54,152 bases of DNA from contig DASXCO010000039.1 of NCBI GenBank assembly GCA_036491125.1, forward strand, positions 1 to 54,152. Reading direction: 5' to 3'. A program made the position numbers and the translations under genes. The DNA is from Acidimicrobiales bacterium. Lineage in GTDB: Bacteria; Actinomycetota; Acidimicrobiia; Acidimicrobiales; AC-9. Below, piece after piece: positions 35,275-46,243 of the stretch (within the stretch, counting starts at the first letter, position 1; each line of letters begins with the position of its first letter). A model generated the notes under the pieces. The model saw only the letters and a list, made by a program, of their open reading frames with translations. It was not told the origin of the DNA and made no database searches.

Positions 35275-36522
35275 TCAGGCGACGGGTAGCCCCAGGCTCC
35301 GTCCGATCACCAGGCGCTGCACCTCGCTCGTGCCCTCGCCGATCTCGAGGATCTTGGCGTCGCGGTAGTAGCGGGCCACGGGCGACTCGTCGAGAAAGCC
35401 GGCCCCTCCGAATATCTGGGTGGCCTCCCTCGTGGCCGCGACCGCTGCCTCGGTGGCGTACAGCTTGGCCATGGCGGCCGCCTCCTTGACCGGGCGTCCG
35501 TGGTCCTTGAGCCAGGCTGCCTTGTAGGTGAGTGTGCGGGCGCACTCCACCGCCACGGCCATGTCGGCGATCTTGAAGGCGATGGCCTGATGGCGTCCGA
35601 TGGGACCGCCGAACGACTGGCGGCTGCGGGCGTGGGCGAGCGACTGCTCGAGGCAGGCCTGGGCCAGGCCCACGGCCAGGGCGGCGATGGCGATGCGCCC
35701 GCCATCGAGAATGGCGAGGAACTGGGCCAGGCCCTTGCCCTGCCCCCCGAGTAGGTGGTCCGTCGGCACCCGGCAGCCGTCCAGGACCAGGCCGTGGGTA
35801 TCGGAGGCGTGCCAGCCCATTTTCCGGTAGGGCGGCTCGACGACGAGCCCCGGCGTCCCCGCGGGCACGACGATGGCGCTGATCGACCGGGGCGCTGCCC
35901 CCTCGGGCGGGCCTCCCGGGCCGGCGCTGTCTTCGGGCCGGCCTCCCGGGCCGGCGCTGTCTTCGGGCCGGCCTCCCGGGCCGGCTACAGCCTCGGTGAG
36001 GGCCGTGACGGTGATCAGCGACGTGATCGGCGTGCCGGAGTTGGTGATGAAGGCCTTGGCCCCGTCGATGACCCACTCCCCGCTCGATGTGTCGAAACGG
36101 CCCCTGGTGCGGGTGGCGCCGGCGTCGCTGCCGGCGTCGGGCTCGGTCAGCCCGAAGGCGGCCAGTGCCTCGCCGGCGCACAGCGGCGGCAGCCACCTAC
36201 CGCGCTGGTCATCCGTCCCGAAGGCGAAGATCGGGTTGGCCCCCAGGCCGACCCCGGCGGAGAGCGTGATCGCCATCGACGAGTCGACCCGGCCGAGCTC
36301 CTCCACGGCTAAGCAGAAGGTGGTGAAGTCGGCCCCCGATCCCCCGTACTCCGGTGGGAAGGGCAGACCGAACAGGCCGAGCTCCCCCATGGCCAGCACC
36401 GTGTCGACCGGAAAGTGGTGGGTGCGATCCCACTCCTCGGCGTGGGGGGCGATCTCGTCCTCGGCGAAGTCCCGCACGACCTTGCGGAACGCCTCCTGCT
36501 CCTCCGAGAGCTCGAAGTTCAT
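35275..36522 (-). CDS. acyl-CoA dehydrogenase with in-frame repeat insertion
   Basis: FAD enzyme oxidising acyl-CoA to enoyl-CoA; 415 aa, about 25 longer than typical. It opens MNFELSEEQEAFRKVVRDFA, has AFGLTEPDAGSDAGATRT for FAD and substrate contacts, FITNSGTPITSL, RQSFGGPIGRHQAIAFKIADM, and the catalytic Glu in EIGEGTSEVQRLVIGRSLG. The extra length is at residues about 178-207, where the 10-residue unit GPGGRPEDSA is repeated in a loop of the beta domain, encoded by repeat R2b. It starts 4 nt after birA on the same strand. The location and sequence recall FadE25 of mycobacteria. The loop lies away from the active site, so function is probably retained. Confidence 0.93.
   Translation of the reverse strand: MNFELSEEQEAFRKVVRDFAEDEIAPHAEEWDRTHHFPVDTVLAMGELGLFGLPFPPEYGGSGADFTTFCLAVEELGRVDSSMAITLSAGVGLGANPIFAFGTDDQRGRWLPPLCAGEALAAFGLTEPDAGSDAGATRTRGRFDTSSGEWVIDGAKAFITNSGTPITSLITVTALTEAVAGPGGRPEDSAGPGGRPEDSAGPGGPPEGAAPRSISAIVVPAGTPGLVVEPPYRKMGWHASDTHGLVLDGCRVPTDHLLGGQGKGLAQFLAILDGGRIAIAALAVGLAQACLEQSLAHARSRQSFGGPIGRHQAIAFKIADMAVAVECARTLTYKAAWLKDHGRPVKEAAAMAKLYATEAAVAATREATQIFGGAGFLDESPVARYYRDAKILEIGEGTSEVQRLVIGRSLGLPVA
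35911..35990. repeat. in-gene tandem repeat R2b, 30-nt period
   Basis: gcctcccggg occurs at 35911, 35941 and 35971, each followed by ccggc; the first two units are identical over 30 nt. The period is a multiple of three, so it adds 10 residues per unit to the dehydrogenase without shifting the frame. The core GGCCTCCCGGGCCGGCGCTG matches that of R2a at 10163-10258. Confidence 0.85.
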
Positions 36523-36526
36523 CGCT

Positions 36527-37411
36527 CTATCTTGCCGGCGGCTGCGCCGTCCCGGGTGGGGCCCCATCCCCGCCCTCCCCTGTTCTCGATTGCCCAGGGC
36601 GGCGGGGACCCCCGGCCCCGCCGCCGAGCGTGGCGCGTAGGTGAACCACGTCGCCGGCTGTGATCGTGCGCAGGCAGACACCGACGTCCACCAGCAGATG
36701 CCCCTCTTCGGTGACGTCTGCCACCGTGCCGGTGAGGGTCTCGTGGGCCAGCTCGACGCGCACGCTCCGGCCGACGCTGGTGCACCGGCGCCGGTACTCG
36801 GCGGCCTGGCCCAGCTGCCCGGCACGATCGCCCAGGGACCGGTACCGGTCCTCGAGCCTCGTCAGGAAGGCCACGAGCAGCCGGGTCCGGTCCACTTCGT
36901 GGCCGACCAGGTGATCGAGGGCGACCGCCTCCCTGGCCAGCTCGGTGTCCTGCATCAGAGGCCCCCAGTTGACGTTCAGCCCCATCCCGACGACCACGGC
37001 CCGGGCCCGGGAACCCTCGAGGTGGGTCTCCGCCAGGATGCCCCCCAGCTTGCGGAGCCCGACGACGAGGTCGTTGGGCCACTTGAGACCGACCTCGACG
37101 CCGGCCTCCGCCTGGCAGGCGTCGGCGGCCGCGAGCGCCACGATCGAGGTGAGCAGGTGCAGGCGCTCGAGCGGCAGCTCCGGTCGCAGCAGCACCGAGA
37201 CGAGCAGCGAGGAGCCCGGCGGGGCGACCCAGGCCCGACCGAGCCGACCCCGTCCCGAGTCCTGGTGGTCCGCCACCACGACCGTCCCCTCGGGAGCATC
37301 GGCGCGGGCCTCCTCGAGGAGATGGCGGTTGGTCGAGTCGGTCGAGGGTAACCATCGGACATCGCCGAAGCGGGTGGGGGCCAGCTGCGCTCTGGCGCCA
37401 CCGTCGAGCAT
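36527..37411 (-). CDS. birA: biotin-[acetyl-CoA-carboxylase] ligase
   Basis: Attaches biotin to the BCCP domain of carboxylases. The protein (294 aa from the ATG at 37411) lacks the N-terminal DNA-binding domain of E. coli BirA, so it is a ligase only. Motifs are STDSTNRHLLEEA, the biotinyl-AMP loop GRGRLGRAWVAPPGSSL, and KWPNDLVVGLRKLGGIL. A small C-terminal domain ends near VVHLRATL. The last 30 or so residues (GGGAGGPRRPGQSRTGEGGD and on) are encoded by repeat R1 copy B and look foreign. A second ATG at 37423 is possible, but a TATGGT box 7 nt before 37411 favours the shorter form. It is divergent from the biotin carboxylase gene, its likely substrate. Confidence 0.93.
   Translation of the reverse strand: MLDGGARAQLAPTRFGDVRWLPSTDSTNRHLLEEARADAPEGTVVVADHQDSGRGRLGRAWVAPPGSSLLVSVLLRPELPLERLHLLTSIVALAAADACQAEAGVEVGLKWPNDLVVGLRKLGGILAETHLEGSRARAVVVGMGLNVNWGPLMQDTELAREAVALDHLVGHEVDRTRLLVAFLTRLEDRYRSLGDRAGQLGQAAEYRRRCTSVGRSVRVELAHETLTGTVADVTEEGHLLVDVGVCLRTITAGDVVHLRATLGGGAGGPRRPGQSRTGEGGDGAPPGTAQPPAR
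36532..36626. repeat. dispersed repeat R1, copy B (inside birA 3' end)
   Basis: Matches copy A block by block: gccggcggctgcgccgtcccggg, then ggggccccatccccg, then ggcggggacccccggccccgccgcc, with a longer middle spacer. The whole copy lies within the reading frame of birA and provides its last 30 or so codons. Confidence 0.7.
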
Positions 37412-37418
37412 CGAACTA

Positions 37419-37424
37419 ACCATA
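37419..37424 (-). promoter_or_regulatory. -10 box of leaderless birA
   Basis: TATGGT on the minus strand, 7 nt before the ATG at 37411. It overlaps by two bases the TAGGTT box of the divergent carboxylase gene. Confidence 0.45.
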
Positions 37425-37428
37425 GGTT
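37423..37428 (+). promoter_or_regulatory. -10 box for biotin carboxylase gene
   Basis: TAGGTT, 21 nt before the GTG at 37450, followed by a short leader with AAAGG. The divergent birA box shares its first two bases, so the two promoters cannot be occupied independently. Confidence 0.4.
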
Positions 37429-37449
37429 GATGGTGTCGAAAGGTGTCCC

Positions 37450-39318
<1,869 letters not shown>

Positions 39319-39342
39319 GCGATCGAGCGAAAGGGGGCCGCC

Positions 39343-40524
39343 ATGCCGGCCAGGGGGGAGCACGCAATCTCGGATCGAAAGGGCGTCGTGGAGCACGAGC
39401 TGGACGCCCACCTCACGGGCCTCGTCGAGCTCAGCCACACCATCCACGGGCATCCCGAGCTGGCCTTCGAGGAGGAGCGGGCGGCGGGCTGGGTCGGCGA
39501 CTCGCTGGCCGCCGGCGGCTTCGACGTCGAGCGGGGCTCGTGTGACCTGCCGACGGCGCTGATCGCCACCGCCGGGAGCGGGCCCATGGTCCTGGCCCTG
39601 TGCGCCGAGTACGACGCCCTTCCCGGCATCGGCCACGCCTGCGGGCACAACGTGATCGCCGCCTCGGCCGTCGGGGCCGGCGTGGCGCTGGCGCCCATCG
39701 CTGACGACCTCGGTATCACGGTCAAGGTGATCGGCACGCCGGCCGAGGAGGGGGGCGGGGGCAAGATCTACATGCTCGAGCGGGGCGCCTTCGCCGGCGT
39801 CGACGCGGCGATGATGGTCCACCCCGGCCCGGCCGAGCTGATCCAGATGCCGTGCCTGGCCGTGTCGCACTTCGACGTCCACTACACGGGGCGGGAAGCC
39901 CACGCCTCGGCCTTCCCCGAGGCGGGCATCAACGCCGCTGACGCCCTGACCGTGGCCCAGGTGTCCATCGGGCTGCTGCGCCAGCAGTTCCACCTCCACG
40001 ACCAGGTGCACGGCATCGTGACCAAGGGTGGAGACGCTCCCAACGTCATCCCTGCCCACACGTCGGCCAAGTACTACGTGCGCGCCGCGACCCTCGAGGC
40101 CCTGGCGTCGCTCGAGCCCAAGGTGCGACGCTGCTTCGAGGCCGGCGCCCTGGCCACTGGGACCGAGGTCGAGTTCGACCAGCAGAGCCCCCGATACTCC
40201 GAGTTCGTGCCCCACACCGGCATGCAGGCCCGGTACCGCTCCAACGCCGAGGCCCTCGGGCGCACGTTCCCCGAGGTGCCCAAGCAGGTGATGATGGCCT
40301 CGACCGACATGGCCAACGTGTCGCTGGCGGTGCCGTCCATCCACCCGATGCTCGACATCGACTCGCTGCCGGCGGTGAACCACCAGCCCGAGTTCGCCGC
40401 CGCCGCCATCACGCCCACCGCCGATCGGGCGCTGCGCGACGGGGCGTTGGCGATGGCCTGGACCATCGTGGACCTGGCCACGGACGACTCGCTACGAGCC
40501 GAGCTCGCCAGCTCGGCGGGCTGA
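39343..40524 (+). CDS. M20-family amidohydrolase (AbgB/AmiB type)
   Basis: Zinc metallopeptidase/amidohydrolase of 393 aa. The metal-binding motifs are CAEYDALPGIGHACGHN, the catalytic Glu in GTPAEEGGGGK, and MMVHPGPAEL; the dimerisation domain contains HFDVHYTGREAHASAFPEAGINAADAL. This is the M20D group that includes aminobenzoyl-glutamate, indoleacetyl-amino acid and N-acyl amino acid hydrolases, so an N-acyl amino acid or amide substrate is likely. It follows the carboxylase gene by 24 nt with AAAGGGGG before its ATG, and the two are probably co-transcribed. Homologues amiA1/amiB1 lie near lpdA in M. tuberculosis, as here. Confidence 0.9.
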   Translation: MPARGEHAISDRKGVVEHELDAHLTGLVELSHTIHGHPELAFEEERAAGWVGDSLAAGGFDVERGSCDLPTALIATAGSGPMVLALCAEYDALPGIGHACGHNVIAASAVGAGVALAPIADDLGITVKVIGTPAEEGGGGKIYMLERGAFAGVDAAMMVHPGPAELIQMPCLAVSHFDVHYTGREAHASAFPEAGINAADALTVAQVSIGLLRQQFHLHDQVHGIVTKGGDAPNVIPAHTSAKYYVRAATLEALASLEPKVRRCFEAGALATGTEVEFDQQSPRYSEFVPHTGMQARYRSNAEALGRTFPEVPKQVMMASTDMANVSLAVPSIHPMLDIDSLPAVNHQPEFAAAAITPTADRALRDGALAMAWTIVDLATDDSLRAELASSAG

Positions 40525-40535
40525 CCGGCTAGGGG

Positions 40536-41900
40536 CTACTCGGCCGCCTCGGCCAGGGCCTCGGCCAGGGCGGGATGCACCAGGAGGCTCTCGGTGATGT
40601 CGCCGACCCGCAGGTGGGCCGTCACGGCCACGGCGATCACCGAGATCAGCTCGGCGGCCCGTTCGCCGACGATCGAGCCTCCCAGCACCACGCCAGTGGC
40701 CGGATCGGACACGATCTTCACGAACCCCCGGGCGTCGCCGTCGATCAGGGCTCGGGCGTTGGCCGCGAACGGCACCTTGGTCACCCGGATCTTCCGGCCC
40801 AGGGCGAACGCCTCGGCCTCGGCCAGACCGACGTCGGCGATCTCGGGCTCGGTGAAGATGGCGCTGGCCGCCTTGTCATAGTCCAGGTGGCGGTGCTCGC
40901 GGGTGTGGAGCCCCATGACGTGCTCGGCGACCTTGCGGCCCTGGGTCGACGCCACCGACGCCAGTGGGAGCTTCCCCGACAGGTCGCCGGCGGCGTAGAT
41001 GTGGCCGACGTTCGACTGGAGGTGGTGGTTCACGGGCACATAGCCGCCCTCGTCGACCTCCACGCCAGCCGCCTCGAGCCCCAGCCCCTCGGAGTTGGGA
41101 ACCGGGCCGATGGCGAGCAGGGCGTGCGAGCCTGGGACCATGCGGCCGTCGTTGCACTCGACGACGACGCCGTCGTCCTTCACGTTCACGCCTATGGCGC
41201 GCGCCCCCTTGTAGAGCACGACCCCGGTGCTGAGGAAGTCCGCCTCCAGGGCCGCCGCGACCTCGGGGTCCTTGCCGGGGAGCACCTGCTGGCGGCTCAC
41301 GATGAGGCTGACCTTGCTCCCGAAGGAGCGGAACATGTGGACGAACTCGACTCCGGTCACCCCCGAGCCGATCACGACGAGGTGCTCGGGCACCTCGGGC
41401 GGCGGATAGGCCTGGCGCGTGATCATGACCCGTCTGCCGTCCACGTCGGCCCAGTCCGGCACGCGCGGGCGGCTGCCGGTCGACAGCAGCACGGCATCAG
41501 CGTCGAACTCCAGGACCTGGCCCCCGGACGTCTCGACAACCACGTCGCGGGGACCTTTGAGGGTGGCGCGGCCGCGCACCACGCGCACCTCCTGACTCGT
41601 GAGGAGATCCGTCACCGACCGTTCCAGATGGCCACTGATGAGCGCGATCCGCTCGCCCACGGCGGGAAGGTCGAGCGTGGCGCTGGCGCAGGTGAGCCCC
41701 AGGGCGTGGCCCCGCCGGGTCACGCCGATCACCCCGCCCGTCGCGATCATGGCCTTCGACGGGATGCAGTCCCACAGGTTGGCCGAGCCGCCCATGATGT
41801 CGCGCTCCACCAGGGTCACCTCCGCCCCGAGGCGGGCGGCGTGGGTGGCAGCCTGGATGCCCGCTGGGCCGCCCCCGATGATCACGAATCGCACCGGCAC
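40536..41900 (-). CDS. lpdA: LpdA-like FAD-dependent NAD(P)H quinone reductase
   Basis: Flavoprotein disulfide reductase fold of 454 aa without a redox disulfide. FAD binding is at VIIGGGPAGIQAATHAARLG, NAD(P) at VVIGSGVTGVEFVHMF, and the second FAD motif at GHIYAAGDLSGKLPLA. Where lipoamide dehydrogenases have CLNVGC the sequence reads ANLWDC, so only the second Cys remains. The C-terminal His-His-Pro-Thr motif reads LLVHPALAEAL. This matches M. tuberculosis LpdA (Rv3303c), which reduces quinones and not lipoamide. It starts at a GTG 6 nt after a TACGGT box and is convergent with the M20 gene, 11 bp apart. Confidence 0.9.
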   Translation of the reverse strand: MPVRFVIIGGGPAGIQAATHAARLGAEVTLVERDIMGGSANLWDCIPSKAMIATGGVIGVTRRGHALGLTCASATLDLPAVGERIALISGHLERSVTDLLTSQEVRVVRGRATLKGPRDVVVETSGGQVLEFDADAVLLSTGSRPRVPDWADVDGRRVMITRQAYPPPEVPEHLVVIGSGVTGVEFVHMFRSFGSKVSLIVSRQQVLPGKDPEVAAALEADFLSTGVVLYKGARAIGVNVKDDGVVVECNDGRMVPGSHALLAIGPVPNSEGLGLEAAGVEVDEGGYVPVNHHLQSNVGHIYAAGDLSGKLPLASVASTQGRKVAEHVMGLHTREHRHLDYDKAASAIFTEPEIADVGLAEAEAFALGRKIRVTKVPFAANARALIDGDARGFVKIVSDPATGVVLGGSIVGERAAELISVIAVAVTAHLRVGDITESLLVHPALAEALAEAAE

Positions 41901-41906
41901 GACCCC

Positions 41907-41912
41907 ACCGTA
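41907..41912 (-). promoter_or_regulatory. -10 box of leaderless lpdA
   Basis: TACGGT on the minus strand, 6 nt before the GTG at 41900, in the 28-bp gap after the acyl-CoA mutase gene on the same strand. Confidence 0.45.
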
Positions 41913-41928
41913 CCGGTCGCAGCGCCTT

Positions 41929-43515
<1,587 letters not shown>

Positions 43516-43522
43516 AGCCCAG

Positions 43523-43528
43523 AGGTTA
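43523..43528 (-). promoter_or_regulatory. -10 box of leaderless acyl-CoA mutase gene
   Basis: TAACCT on the minus strand, 7 nt before the ATG at 43515, just beyond the R1 hairpin that follows the rhodanese-ThiF gene. Confidence 0.5.
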
Positions 43529-43537
43529 GACGGCGTT

Positions 43538-43588
43538 CCTGGCGGCTTCGCCGTCCCGGGCGGGGCCCCTACCCCGTCGCCGGCGCCT
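43538..43588. repeat. dispersed repeat R1, copy C (left part)
   Basis: cctggcggcttcgccgtcccgggcgg followed by ggcccctaccccgtcgccgg repeats the left half of copies A and B. It covers the stop codon of the rhodanese-ThiF gene and its last few codons. Confidence 0.65.
43541..43555 (-). terminator. possible terminator hairpin after the rhodanese-ThiF gene
   Basis: ggcggcttcgccgtc forms a 4-5 bp GC stem with a tight loop, starting 13 nt after the stop codon at 43569 on the minus strand. There is no T-tract. It belongs to repeat R1; copy A carries a perfect version at 15469-15483, also downstream of a gene. Confidence 0.3.
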
Positions 43589-44744
43589 GGGTGGGGTGCG
43601 GCATGCAGAGCTCGTCGTACTCGGCGATGACGATCTCGCCGGCATCGGGCCCGCAGGCCGGGCAGGCAGGGTCCCGGTGCACGTTGAAGGTGCGGAAGCT
43701 CTCCTCCAGCGAGTCGTAGGCAAGCAACCGCCCGACCAGGGTGTCGCCCAGGCCGAGGATGAGCTTGATGGCCTCGAGGGCCTGGATGGAGCCGATGATC
43801 CCCGGAAGCACACCGAGCACACCCGCCTCCGCGCACGACGGGGCCAGCTCGGCCGGCGGCGGCTCGGGGATCATGCACCGGTAGCAGGGCCCGTTGTAGG
43901 GGTCGAAGACCGTCACCTGGCCCTCGAAGCGGAAGATCGACCCGTGGACGACCGGGATCCGCTTGAGCAGCGAGGCGTCGTTCACCAGGTACCTGGTGGG
44001 GAAGTTGTCCGTGCCGTCGACGATGACGTCGTAGCCGTCGATGATGTCGAGGACGTTGTCGGCGCCGAGGCGCACGTCGTAGGTCACGACGTCGACGTCG
44101 GGGTTCATGGCCGTCAGGGTCTTCTTGGCCGAGTCCACCTTGCGCTCGCCGATGCGGTCGACGTTGTGCAGGATCTGACGCTGGAGGTTGGACGAGTCGA
44201 CCTCGTCCATATCGATGATCCCGATGGTCCCCACCCCGGCGGCAGCCAGGTACAGGGCCGCTGGGGAGCCGAGGCCGCCGGCGCCGAGGAGGAGGACCTT
44301 GGCATCCAGCAGCCGCTGCTGGCCGGCCTCGCCCACCTCGGGTAGCAGCAGGTGGCGCTGGTAGCGGTTGCGCTGATCAGGCGTCAGCGTCTGCGGTGTG
44401 CGCCAGTCCCGGCCCTCGTCCTTCCACCGGTTGAAGCCCCCGGTCAGGGACGCCACGTCGGTATAGCCCAGCTCGCCCAGCGTCTTCGCCGCGAACGCCG
44501 ATCGGACGCCGCTCGCGCAGTACACGACCATCGGACGGTCGTGGTCGCTGACCCGGCCCTCGACCTGGGTCTCCAGGTTGCCGCGGGGGATGTGCAGAGA
44601 GCCGGGGATGGTTCCCTGCTCGTACTCCTCGGGCTCCCGGACGTCGAGGAACAGCGCGTCGTCCCGACGGCGGTCGGCCTCGGCGCCATCCACCTCGTGG
44701 ATCGCCGCCTTGGCCTGGGAGAGAAGTTCTCTGAAAGTGGGCAC
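43569..44744 (-). CDS. rhodanese-ThiF/MoeB fusion, rhodanese first
   Basis: Sulfur-carrier activating enzyme of 391 aa combining a rhodanese domain (residues 1-110; [14 protein letters not shown], catalytic Cys in VYCASGVRS) with an E1-like adenylyltransferase (from [22 protein letters not shown] site [36 protein letters not shown]). Zinc-binding cysteines are in CYRCMIP and CPACG. It would adenylate and thiolate a ThiS/MoaD-like protein for thiamine, molybdopterin or cysteine synthesis. Most MoeZ proteins carry the rhodanese at the C-terminus; here the order is reversed. I start at the GTG at 44744 because AGGAG is 10 nt upstream and a TAGGGT box at 44786-44791 lies inside any longer frame to 44807. 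Confidence 0.9.
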   Translation of the reverse strand: MPTFRELLSQAKAAIHEVDGAEADRRRDDALFLDVREPEEYEQGTIPGSLHIPRGNLETQVEGRVSDHDRPMVVYCASGVRSAFAAKTLGELGYTDVASLTGGFNRWKDEGRDWRTPQTLTPDQRNRYQRHLLLPEVGEAGQQRLLDAKVLLLGAGGLGSPAALYLAAAGVGTIGIIDMDEVDSSNLQRQILHNVDRIGERKVDSAKKTLTAMNPDVDVVTYDVRLGADNVLDIIDGYDVIVDGTDNFPTRYLVNDASLLKRIPVVHGSIFRFEGQVTVFDPYNGPCYRCMIPEPPPAELAPSCAEAGVLGVLPGIIGSIQALEAIKLILGLGDTLVGRLLAYDSLEESFRTFNVHRDPACPACGPDAGEIVIAEYDELCMPHPTQAPATG

Positions 44745-44785
44745 GTCTACCACGCTCCTGCGAGCGGTTGATTCCGTACCCGTAA

Positions 44786-44791
44786 ACCCTA
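44786..44791 (-). promoter_or_regulatory. -10 box for rhodanese-ThiF gene
   Basis: TAGGGT on the minus strand. It would give a leader of about 35 nt containing AGGAG before the GTG at 44744. In contrast to its neighbours this gene is not leaderless. Confidence 0.35.
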
Positions 44792-44817
44792 CCCGCGAAG
44801 TCGACATTCCCGCCCGG

Positions 44818-44823
44818 TAGCGT
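44818..44823 (+). promoter_or_regulatory. -10 box of leaderless nitroreductase gene
   Basis: TAGCGT, exactly 7 nt before the GTG at 44831, with only GC-rich sequence and no Shine-Dalgarno between. Confidence 0.5.
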
Positions 44824-44830
44824 CGCCGCC

Positions 44831-45427
44831 GTGGAGCTGGACGAGGTCATCCGACGTCGGCATATGGTCCGCAGCTTCGAGGACCGTGCCGTCCCGCCCG
44901 AGGTCGTGGACGCCGTCCTCGCCCACGCCGTGCGGGCGCCCTCGGCCGGCTTCACCCAGGGTTGGGCCTTCGTGGTGCTGCAGGGTCCCCCCCAGACGGA
45001 CGTCTTCTGGCGCACGACGACCACCCCCGACTGGCGGGCGGGCACGCGCCGGGCGGGGCTGCTGCGAGCCCCCGTCATCGTCCTGCCTCTCGCCGAGCAG
45101 CAGGCGTACCTCGACCGCTATGGCGAGCCCGACAAGCAGGGTGCCGGGCTCGACCGCGCCGAAGCGTGGCCGGTGCCCTACTGGCTGATCGACACGGCGT
45201 TCGCCACCATGCTCATGCTCCTGAGCGCCTACGACGCCGGCCTGGGGGCGGCGTTCCTCGGCATCTTCAGGGGCGAGGCCGAGCTGCTCGCCGCCTTGGG
45301 CGTACCGCCCGGCTATCGGCCCATCGGGGCGGTCGCCATGGGCTATCCGGCGCTGGACATCCCGTCCCCTTCCCTGGCCCGAGGGCGGCGGCAGGTCCCG
45401 GAGGTGGTGCACCGGGGACGATGGTGA
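44831..45427 (+). CDS. nitroreductase-family protein
   Basis: FMN-dependent oxidoreductase fold, 198 aa, starting with a GTG. The N-terminal FMN-phosphate contact is in RRRHMVRSFEDRAVPPEVVD, followed by the APSAGFTQGWAFVVLQ segment. The central part (WPVPYWLIDTAFATMLMLLSAYDAGLGAAFLGIF) is the dimer helix and FMN-binding loop, and the C-terminus has PIGAVAMGYP. The family reduces nitro compounds, enones or flavins; the substrate is not evident. It is leaderless, divergent from the rhodanese-ThiF gene and convergent with the sirtuin, 4 bp apart. Confidence 0.87.
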   Translation: MELDEVIRRRHMVRSFEDRAVPPEVVDAVLAHAVRAPSAGFTQGWAFVVLQGPPQTDVFWRTTTTPDWRAGTRRAGLLRAPVIVLPLAEQQAYLDRYGEPDKQGAGLDRAEAWPVPYWLIDTAFATMLMLLSAYDAGLGAAFLGIFRGEAELLAALGVPPGYRPIGAVAMGYPALDIPSPSLARGRRQVPEVVHRGRW

Positions 45428-45431
45428 CCCC

Positions 45432-46205
45432 TCAACCGATGATCGCGGGGAGCACCTCTCCGATCGGGTCCGTCAGCACGGCGTCGGCCACCTCGTCGTA
45501 GGGAGTCGGCTCGGCGTTGACGATGACCAGTCGGGCACCGGCCTGACGGGCGAGGGGCGCCAGGCCGGCGGCGGGGAACACGGTGAGGCTCGAGCCCACG
45601 GCCAGCAGCAGGTCGCAGGACGCCGCCGCCCGCTCCGCCCGGGCCAGGTCCTCCGGCACCAGGCTCTGGCCGAAGCTGATCGTCGCCGACTTGAGGATGC
45701 CGCCGCAAGTGCCGACGCCGTGGGCAACCAGGCAGGCGGGATCGGACTCGCCCGCCTTCACCCGCTCGAGCACCTCGGCCATGGGGCTGCGGTCGCCGCA
45801 CGACATGCAGACGGCCCAATGGATCGTCCCGTGGATCTCGACCACCCGATCGGGATCGTTGCCGGCCCGCTGATGGAGCCCGTCGATGTTCTGGGTGACG
45901 AGGGTGTCGAGCTTCCCCCGCCGCTCGAGGGCCACGATCGCCCGATGGCCCGAATTGGGCTCGGCCTCCCAGGCAGGAGAGGACAGGCGGTCCTGCCACG
46001 ACCGCAGCCGAACCTCCGGGTCCTGGAGGTAGTTGTGGATGGAGGCGCGGCGCTCGGCGCCGGGGTTCTTGGTCCACACACCCTGGGGGCCGCGGAAGTC
46101 GGGAATCCCCGAGTCGGTCGAGATCCCGGCGCCAGCGAGGACGACGACGCGCCGAGCGCCGTCGATCCATCCCTTGACCGCTGTGATCTGGTCTCTGTCG
46201 TGCAC
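45432..46205 (-). CDS. cobB: NAD-dependent protein deacylase (sirtuin, Sir2/CobB)
   Basis: Removes acyl groups from lysines using NAD. The 257-aa protein has VLAGAGISTDSGIPDFRGP, TQNIDGLHQRAG, and the catalytic His in EIHGTIHW. A zinc ribbon follows with CMSC and two later cysteines in DPACLVAHGVGTCGG. LAVGSSLTVFPAAGL and IVNAEPTPYD complete the Rossmann part. In actinobacteria sirtuins reactivate acyl-CoA synthetases by deacetylating the C-terminal Lys, and the gene lies in the same strand series as an acyl-CoA synthetase two genes upstream, which fits. The GTG start is 38 nt after the cyclase stop. Confidence 0.93.
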   Translation of the reverse strand: MHDRDQITAVKGWIDGARRVVVLAGAGISTDSGIPDFRGPQGVWTKNPGAERRASIHNYLQDPEVRLRSWQDRLSSPAWEAEPNSGHRAIVALERRGKLDTLVTQNIDGLHQRAGNDPDRVVEIHGTIHWAVCMSCGDRSPMAEVLERVKAGESDPACLVAHGVGTCGGILKSATISFGQSLVPEDLARAERAAASCDLLLAVGSSLTVFPAAGLAPLARQAGARLVIVNAEPTPYDEVADAVLTDPIGEVLPAIIG

Positions 46206-46243
46206 GGACCCAGCATCCCACTGCGGGAAGGTTCCGCTTTCGC

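Noticed and set aside
44831-45427. Nitroreductase as the missing FbiB reductase domain for F420
   Set aside because: Its APSAGFTQGWAFVVL segment differs from the FbiB C-terminal domain as I remember it, and it lies 19 kb from cofE with no operon link.
46203-46217. Leaderless promoter for the sirtuin gene
   Set aside because: The hexamer 6 nt upstream is GATGCT, lacking the first T of TANNNT; read-through from the cyclase gene is simpler.
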